A program made the position numbers and the translations under genes. From assembly GCF_000143415.4 (NCBI RefSeq), contig NW_003314342.1, positions 395,569 to 459,568 of the forward strand: 64,000 nucleotides of DNA, read 5' to 3'. A model generated the notes under the pieces. It was not told the DNA's origin, searched no databases, and saw only the letters and a program-made list of their open reading frames with translations. Shown here one piece after another: positions 56,911-64,000 of the stretch. The number at the start of each line of letters is the position of its first letter. The first letter of the stretch is position 1. This DNA is from Selaginella moellendorffii. Its lineage: Eukaryota; Streptophyta; Lycopodiopsida; Selaginellales; Selaginellaceae.

Positions 56911-59900
56911 TTGACGTCATATCATCCTCTCCTCTCGGAAGGATAAAAAGTAGTTAGAGTTCTCTAGTTAATAAACCAGGATTTGGAAGAACATTAGAAG
57001 GAGGTTATAGTAGATTGTAGATGGTATCAGTTGTTCCTGAACCCTTTATATGAAGCATTTCAGTTATTGCACATATATAATTTCTAGAGGATTGGTCTTT
57101 TGAATATCATGCCGAACCTTATAAACTTGCGTCTCACTTGCCACGACAATACAGTCTCTTCTATTGAGAAAAGAGCCCCTTAAACAAATCATATACCATA
57201 AGATTGAGAAAATGGATTAACACTAAATTATCCACTATATATTGTGTTGGTGGATGATGATAGCTATTGTAACACCTTTGTTATCCCACTTAAATATGGC
57301 CTAAGTATTTAGTAGATTCCATTTGAACAAATGGAAGAATGTTCATTAAATATTGTTCTTAAGATTTAACATCAGTAGCTCATGGCAATTGCAAAGGTAA
57401 ATTCAAATCTGTTAGCAATATTGGATCATGATTATATAGGAGTTTATATGGTGAAACAATAATAGAATTATGTACCTTATGACATATGTATACCAAAGAG
57501 ATTGTAAATAACCATCCCAATCTAAATGCTAAAAGTTTATATACTTTACAATCATTTTTTTGAAGATCTGAATAAATTGTTCCACTAAATCATTTATTTG
57601 TGAATAATAAGCACTTATGAAAGTGTAGTATATCCCTAGCTAAGATGTTAAAACATAAAATACCTTAGCCATAAATGCAAAACTATCCTTCGAGAGAATC
57701 TACTCTGACCAGGAATGCTAGAACACCACTTGATTGAGAAGCAAACATCCAACAATAATTGCAAATGCATTAGCAAGGATATCAACTTTCACTTAGTGAG
57801 TTAAGAAGCAATAATAATATACTTATTACCAATAGTTGATTGTGGAAAATGTCTTATTGGATCAAATGCCATAAACTCAAATAAACAAAAAATTATAATT
57901 AACTCCAACTATCCTTCTGCAACAGAAAGGGAAGTATTATGAGCTTGGCATCAAATGTAGTTAAGCATATATTAGACAACATGACATTACATCTATGAAA
58001 TTTATGCAACTTCTTAATCACACAATAATGTCCTATATACCCATCTAGAATAGGGGAATCATGATAGAGATGGAGAAACTCTGGAATAAAAACTGAAGGC
58101 ACCATCAGCAGTAAATAATCATTAAAATTAGTCCTTATAAAATAAAGAAGTCATCCTCAAGGTGATATTAAGAATATAAATGCCGAAATGACAAGTCATC
58201 AATAAGTGATGTAGAAAATTTTAAATCTATTACAAAGCCTTTAGATCCATAATTTAACCTTTTGAGCCTTATAAACCTTATTAAACAAAGGTAAATTTTT
58301 TTTTGCACTTTATGGACACTAAACATTATATGTAACAACTGCCAATAGTACAAAATCATTATTCAGAAAATCCATTGATGCTAGAATAACAAGCTTATTA
58401 AAAATAGGAGAAGTGAGTGAAGAAGGGAAAGGAGCTTGAGAAAAAGCATTAGCATCAGCCATAGAACTCCCCAAATAAATAACCTCGAGATCATATATCA
58501 AAATCATATATTTAAAGCTTTAAGGCCCATTAATACGACCAACTAAGTTTTATTGGTTCAATAACAAAGTAATTGTAGCATAATCACCTTTTAGTAATAT
58601 TTGAGAACCATACAAATATGAATAAAAGTTCTTAAAAACCCCAAATTGTTACTGAGCACTCCTTCTCTATTATGGAGTAGTTCATCTCTACTGATTGTAA
58701 TATATGGTTAATATATGCAATGAGATGACATTAACCAGGCACATTCATACTCTTTTGCATCAAGACACTATTGAGACTAATATTAAAAACATCTACACAC
58801 AAAATGAAAAGTTGAGTGTAATTAGGATGTGCCAAAATTAGAAGAGTAGTTAACAACTCTTTGAGATTTGTAAAGGCTTGTTCATAATCTTGATGACTAA
58901 ATGAAAAATGATGTTAATGACTTTAGCAATGCTTGCAATGGTGCAATACGATCAGAAAGATGATCAACAAAATGACTGAGATGATGCATTTTACCTAGGA
59001 ACTGGTACATATAATTCACACACTTATGAGTTATTTCGACCACTTCAACTTTAAACTAACTTCCTACAGCTGATTTAACACTTTACGAACATCATGGATG
59101 TGCTTTTCACATGTTCTCTCAAAGTGAATCAAGACATCAATAATGAAGTTAGTAGTCACCTTTGGCATATTGTAAACAACCTCATCCATTATTCATTAGA
59201 AAGTTGCTAAAGCATTGTTCAAATTTGTTTTCAGATCTAAAGACATAACTTACTTGAAGTATTATATTTTTTGTAAAGGTTTGTAAATTGATTTGATAAA
59301 CTTGTTCTTTTGTATGAAACACAGCTTTAAGAACATCTTTTTCAGCTATCAACATTTGCTAGTACCCAAAAGCAAAATTTAACTAGGTGAATTAACAATT
59401 TCTCCCTAGACGATTTAAAAAATTAACAGTGTGAGGAAGAGGGTACACATCCAGGATAGTCACATTATTTAACAGATAATAGTCAATGCAAAAGTGAATA
59501 ATGACCTCATATTATAGGTCAAAGTGAAAGAAATTGACATACTTGAGGCAATCAACCGCTGAGATACAAAGACCATTGGAAGGATTTGAAGAGGGAATAA
59601 AGGAATAAGATAGAAACATAGAAGGAAATAATGGAGAGATAAAAGTGATAAAAGCAAAGGTAAACATAAAGGGTCGATGATGAATAGAAATGGAATAAAT
59701 ATAAGGAAGTATGAGATAAAGGAATAAACCTTAAAGTCACATTTGACATAATTGCACTGCAATTAATCTATACTAAAGATAAGGTCAAAAGTTTGACTTA
59801 GTGCCACTCACAACAACTTTAGCTCAAGTTTAAAATTGCCCACACACACAATTAAGTTCACCTCATCCCATGTATATGTATGTATATAGTTATTGCCATA

Positions 59901-61239
59901 AAGAATAAAAATTGGCTCTACTACATGACACAAATGTAGATTGTGGCAACAAGTTGAGCAATAGAAAACAAACTCAAGCTTGTATCAGCCAACATGGAGA
60001 GAATAATAAGAGATATTTTATCATAAAAACAAGCTTAGAAATTAAATACTAAATGAATTGGTGCTAAGTGACCCCTTGATGATACTCTTAAAAGAAAGAT
60101 AGAGAGTCATTGGCTTATTTTCCAAGAAACCTCCACTACTCACACAACTCTTTATTTCCCAAAAGCATCTTAATGTCTAAACCTTCCATTGTAGCAACAC
60201 TAACAAAATGATGTTAATGCCAAGGTCTTCACCCAAGAAATAGAGGTTACCAATTTGAAAAACATTGACCACGCTGATATGTGTAGTTAATCTCATCACA
60301 CACCCAGTAGTGGACATCACAGCCACAACCACGTCCTTGCCTTTGTTCTTGAACATGAGCAGTAGTAACATTAACCTCCATCAAAACAGAACCATCTCCT
60401 ACAGTAAGTAGGGTGAAGGATGTACAGTAAGAAGAGGCAATATCTCATAATGTTATATTAGTCAAAGAGTATCATTAAAGGTTGTTGGAACAAGTGTATG
60501 TATTAGTCTCACAAAATCTTGACGAAGTGTTAGCTATAACATTCTTAACTTCATCCATTTTAATATATTTGGCTTTACATGAAGCAAGAGGCTTAAGAAG
60601 CAAACACTAAATTACATTATTGATTCATATGACTTTTGACAAAAACAATGCAATTATTGAAAAATATCATCATAATCATTAATATGTCTAGATGCACATT
60701 TGAAGATATCTATGAGAATGCTCTAACCTGCATAAATGGTTATACTTAAACCATTATACCATTGTAATGCCATCCCTTGCAAACATGTGGGAAACTCAAG
60801 CAAACACTAATCATCATTCTAAGAATAGTAAATGGTCATCACCATAAAGTGATTGAAATAATGGTATATATCATCTTTAAGATTTCCATAGAAGAACTTT
60901 GGCCAGATGTGAGAATTAGTAATAAAAGCAGGAGGAATTGTACCTCGCATCATAAATACCATTATTAATTGAGTCTGATTGTTCAATTACACCCACATAG
61001 CATCAAATAATTATAATAACTGTTACTCTAGAGTCAAAGAAGGAGGAGGCTGTTACTTTACCATGAAACTGAATAAAAAGGAAAAAAAAAACAAAAGAGA
61101 AGAAATTAAATAAATTATAAGGAAAGTGAGATTTAGATAATGCAAAAGTTAAATTTAAACTAAAGGCCCAAATCTAAACACTCTTCAAGGACAATCAAAA
61201 TTGCCACTCTCTTTCACCAATGTGAATATATACAATATA

Positions 61240-61383
61240 GAAATGAAATGTAGAAATGTATATATTAATTAGCCCAAAAACTCTAGTTTATATATAAGAG
61301 TGAGCGATCTGGATTGAAATCAATCCGACAGTTATCAAAATTCCACTATACTAATATTAATATATGGCATTATAGCTGTACAT
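61240..61383. repeat. LTR-like direct repeat, right copy
   Basis: Partner of 56765-56910; would be the 5' LTR of the minus-strand element. Confidence 0.55.
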
Positions 61384-61635
61384 AAAGAGTTAAATTTAAA
61401 TTTAATTTAGTTTTAAAAATATTATCATTACTAGAATGAAAATAAACTTTTTCACACAAGAAAAATTACTTATATATGAGGCCAGTAATAATCTCAGTGT
61501 TTGTGATATTAGCCAAAGACTGATCTCAGTGTATATGAAAACCATGACTTGGATGGAGCTTTCAATTTTTTTAATTGTATTTCTCACATATATAAGATCC
61601 CTAAGGTTGATATATATAGATTAGAGTGGCAAACT

Positions 61636-61702
61636 TCTCAGTGTAGAGATTGCTTGAAGTAACAACCAATTTTTCTTTCTTGCGATGAAGATTTCTGAAG
61701 AG
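61636..61702 (+). pseudogene. Decayed copy of GNAT exon 2
   Basis: GTGTAGAGATTGCTTGAAG through GATGAAGATTTCTG resembles 62281-62353 in exon 2 of the GNAT gene, with a deletion and substitutions. Confidence 0.5.
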
Positions 61703-61942
61703 CATGTTTTTTTTTCCTTCTTGTCCAGGAAGAGCTCCACTTCGAGATGTCGCGTTCTCAAACTTTTCCAGAGAGAAACACAGGAGATGATTAGATGATT
61801 GCAGACGTCTTCACTGTGCACACCTCGAAGCATGCCTGGAATGAAGAAAACACTTGGCGGAGGGAAAAAAAAACGAACGGATGAACAATGGGCTGCCAAA
61901 ACATGTTTTACACTCTTTTGTTCTGGGCTATGGCTGTCTTGG

Positions 61943-62040
61943 CTGAGGGGGAGTGTTGGGTATAGCCAAGAGAACGGATATATAAGACAGAGAATGGAGC
62001 ACCAAGAAACAAGCAAGAGTATATAGAGGGAGTGGCCAAT
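61943..62040 (+). mobile_element. Possible copia 3' LTR edge with polypurine tract
   Basis: GAGGGGGAGTG directly precedes TGTTGGGTATAGCC, the typical polypurine tract/LTR border of Ty1/copia elements; the frame ending LRGSV across it is also typical. A TATA-like GATATATAAGAC follows at about 61977 and may serve the GNAT gene as promoter. Confidence 0.4.
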
Positions 62041-62084
62041 CGACAAAACAGAGGATATTCTCGAGAATTCTAGGTGCGTTGGGC

Positions 62085-63273
62085 ATGGCGGGGACATTGC
62101 CTTTGCCGCATTTTCCAAATTCTCCGGCACTTGGTGGAGCTTCTACGAGGTAGAGAATGGCATTTTGTTCCTAACAGACTATAAGAGCCCAAAGTTGATT
62201 TACAGGCTATGCTGCCAAAGGAGGGATAGTGTTTCCAGATCCTCCATTGATACTCCTGCCAATGCCAGACTTCTCACTGGGTGTAGAGATTCTTTCAATC
62301 AGCAGCCAAATTTCTATCTTGTCCGCGAAGCACGGTCCGATGAAGATTTCTGGGTAAGTGTTTCTTGGAGCAGCCTATGTCTAAGTTTTTTCCTTCTTTG
62401 TTTTAAACATTTCCAGACAGCTTCCTGGCTGCGTTCTGAATGCTACTTTGAAGATCAAGGCTCTGATCGGTACACTACATTTCAAAAGAAAGAAAAAACA
62501 CCAAATGTTCTCTTTGCTTTTTTTTTTTTTTTCCGCTGTGGCAGCTTCGTCCAAAGCTACAAAAAGAAATTCTCCGAACAGGTGATATAGTTTATAGCCA
62601 TTGTTTCTTGAAGCTTTTGTGGCAGGAGTTCATAACTTTGAAGCGACGCTGCGCTGGAAGATATGGTAACTGCTTACGATGCACCTGCTTGTTAGCGGTA
62701 AACTCTAGAGCTCTTTCGTTCTAGCCTGTATGTAAGTATCCTCTCATGCCAGGTCCTTAACGATGGATCATCCCTGCTCAATCGGGTCATTGGAACAACG
62801 GACTTAAGCTTGCGTCAAGCTTTGCCAACAGCACAGCCCAGAGTACTGGATCCGTTCTTCTCCTATGTGTGTGATTCCTTGTTTGTTCCCAGGATGACTC
62901 GAGGACTCTTGGCATTCAAACCCAGCCTTATGGCTACATTGCAAACGTATGCGTGTCGAGAAGCCATCGGAGAAGAGGAGTTGCCTCCAGTTTGCTTGAA
63001 TCCGCTGTGCAAGTAGCCAAGTTTTGGGGTTGGATCCTTTCTTTCCTCCTGCTACCTCATAATTCTTCTTCTCGTTCATCTTTCAGGATTGAAAAGAGTG
63101 TATGTTCATGTCGATTCTGGTAACAAAGCTGCAAGGCTGGTCTATCATCGCCAAGGATTTCAGGTAAATATTGGCTCTAGTTTTTCACTTCTTTTCCCAA
63201 ACTACAAACTTTCTAGCTTGTACAAGCGCGAAATCCCGATGATCACATCTTGCTGCTTAGCCTTGAGCTGTAA
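62085..63273 (+). CDS. GCN5-related N-acetyltransferase (GNAT), 244 aa
   Basis: Acetyl-CoA-dependent transferase, probably plastid-targeted like related plant GNATs. Nine exons (62085-62149, 62206-62353, 62417-62469, 62545-62581, 62626-62697, 62753-62842, 62893-63028, 63087-63163, 63217-63273) sum to 244 codons plus stop. The N-terminus MAGTLPLPHFPNSPALGGAS lacks acidic residues. The GNAT fold is seen as YLVREARSDEDFW, CTCLLAVLNDG, RVIGTTDLSLR and QPYGYIANVCVSRSHRRRGV; RRRGVAS is the acetyl-CoA pyrophosphate loop. Then LLESAVQVAKFWG, LKRVYVHVDSGNKAARLVYH and RQGFQ. Whether the target is a protein N-terminus, lysine or a small amine cannot be told. The promoter may derive from the adjoining copia LTR. 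Confidence 0.88.
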
Positions 63274-63506
63274 AACTTGAGGTAATACACATACCATAAA
63301 CTTGAGCTTTCTCTCTGCTCTAACATTGTTTTTCAGTCCAGTAATGTCACATCCAGTCCATCCATTCGAGATCATCTCGCGGCTGCAATGCCTCCACGTA
63401 GTCGTAGGAATGAAATAGGGCGCGGATGTAAATTTCTCGCGTGGAGAAGCTCGCGTTTTCGTCAGATCCGATCTGAAGAGTTTCCAGCAGCTCCAAAAAA
63501 TTCCGG
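63274..63506. promoter_or_regulatory. Spacer between GNAT and ZFPL1 genes
   Basis: A 233-bp gap between two plus-strand genes; it holds the GNAT 3' UTR and the promoter and leader of the ZFPL1 gene. Confidence 0.4.
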
Positions 63507-64000
63507 ATGGTTGTTTGCAAATGCCGAGCGGTAAGCTTTTGATCCTTCTCTCTTTTGATTCTTTGTAGCTAAGATTTATAGATGCTTGATCGATTTGATC
63601 GCTTTGGTTCGTTTCAGTCGACCAGGCTCTATTGTTTCGTCCACAAAGTTCCAGTGTGCTCTCAATGCATTTGCTTCCAGCAACATCAGCTATGCGTTGT
63701 AAGTTTCTAGCTTTTTTTCTTCGCAAGAACGAGCAACAAAACAATTTTTTTTCTCGTCGAAGGTCCGAACTTACGCGGAATGGGTTGTGGATGGAGATTA
63801 TGATTGGCCTCCTCAGTGTAGTCTCTGCCAGCAATCGCTACTCGGTGCCGAGGGAGACGTGATTCGTCTCGGTTGCTTGCGTAAGACTTCTCTTTTTTTC
63901 TACGATCGTATCGCTCTGATGCTCTTCTTCTTTCGCAGATCTGCTGCACGGAGCTTGCCTGGAAACGCTCTTGACGAGTGGCGACTTGCATGGTTCTTCG
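63507..64000 (+). CDS. ZFPL1: Zinc finger protein-like 1 (ZFPL1) homologue, 5' part
   Basis: Cut by the window end. Exons 63507-63530 (MVVCKCRA), 63618-63698, 63763-63880 and 63939 onwards keep frame. The N-terminal B-box-like finger reads STRLYCFVHKVPVCSQCICF, QQHQLCVVRTYAEWVVDGDY, DWPPQCSLCQQSLLGAEGDV, IRLGCLHLLHGACLETLL, the order of Cys/His residues of ZFPL1, a Golgi membrane protein needed for cis-Golgi integrity in animals. The C-terminal membrane anchor lies outside the window. Confidence 0.88.

Larger units (their letters stand above)
56765..61383 (-). mobile_element. Degenerate Ty3/gypsy LTR retrotransposon
   Basis: The pol remnants all read on the minus strand, in order: reverse transcriptase block with NNVTILDVYPLPH near 59430-59490; a decayed catalytic region with IHFERTCEKHIHDVRKVLNQ near 59080-59140; the RNase H end DLEVIYLGSSMADANAFSQA near 58430-58500; and the integrase zinc-binding part VPSVFIPEFLHLYHDSPILD near 58030-58105. 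All carry stops and frameshifts. Direct repeats at 56765-56910 and 61240-61383 (both contain ATTAATTAGCCCAAAAA) look like the remains of its two LTRs, giving an element of about 4.6 kb. Confidence 0.65.

Noticed and set aside
57015-57035. Possible primer-binding site (ATGGTATCAG) on the plus strand next to the left LTR-like repeat
   Set aside because: It would imply a plus-strand element, but all pol remnants read on the minus strand; the match is short and probably chance.
63202-63834. 210-aa minus-strand frame over the GNAT 3' end and ZFPL1 start
   Set aside because: It overlaps spliced plus-strand exons with strong family motifs and has none itself.

Overview
The window looks like nuclear DNA of a land plant with very compact genes. 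Most introns I could place are 44-75 nt, gene-to-gene gaps are often below 100 bp, and two divergent PPR genes lie only 66 bp apart. Four large PPR genes, a plastid terminal oxidase, a GAUT glycosyltransferase, a class III peroxidase relic, OVATE, ZF-HD and Dof-like factors and an AZG purine permease all point to a plant. Tiny introns plus PPR expansion suggest a lycophyte such as Selaginella moellendorffii; this is inference from style, not from a search.

Layout. 1-1362: no gene seen. 1.36-16.3 kb, dense block: GAUT (-), PPR (-), PPR (+), RMI2 (+), PTOX (-), an Aven/CER16-like acidic protein (+), a long coiled-coil protein (-), NDUFAF7 (+). 16.4-20.5 kb: AT-rich island with two broken copies of one small secreted-protein gene, ~180-bp repeats, a candidate 87-bp mini-Helitron and microsatellites. 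20.5-36.5 kb: truncated TMEM131-like gene (-), F-box gene (-), NOC4 (-), 3' piece of a glutathionyl-hydroquinone reductase (+), small USP (+), an apparent EamA-transporter/RING-CH chimera (-), Dof-like factor (-), a foldback element, OVATE gene (-), organellar RF1 (-), 5' piece of a glutathionyl-hydroquinone reductase (+). 36.8-43.2 kb: peroxidase pseudogene (+), PPR (+), stray NDUFAF7 fragment, and an AZG permease gene scrambled into a 777-bp-arm inverted repeat. 43.5-54.6 kb: small unknown gene (-), conserved plant protein of unknown function (+) with a duplicated downstream exon-like block, ZF-HD variant (+), ATG18-type PROPPIN (-), 1018-aa PPR (+). 54.6-61.6 kb: AT-rich retroelement graveyard with a Ty3/gypsy relic. 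61.6-64 kb: copia-type LTR edge, GNAT acetyltransferase (+) and the start of a ZFPL1 homologue (+).

The genes do not form a pathway. They are housekeeping and organelle-biogenesis genes (PPRs, RF1, NDUFAF7, PTOX) mixed with fragments left by local rearrangement. The most notable structures are the AZG inverted repeat, which would transcribe into a long hairpin; the in-frame transporter/RING-CH fusion; DNA palindromes recurring inside PPR repeats; and the new ZF-HD architecture. Gene models with several introns were built by hand from GT-AG sites and reading-frame continuity; where exon lengths sum to a multiple of three I say so.
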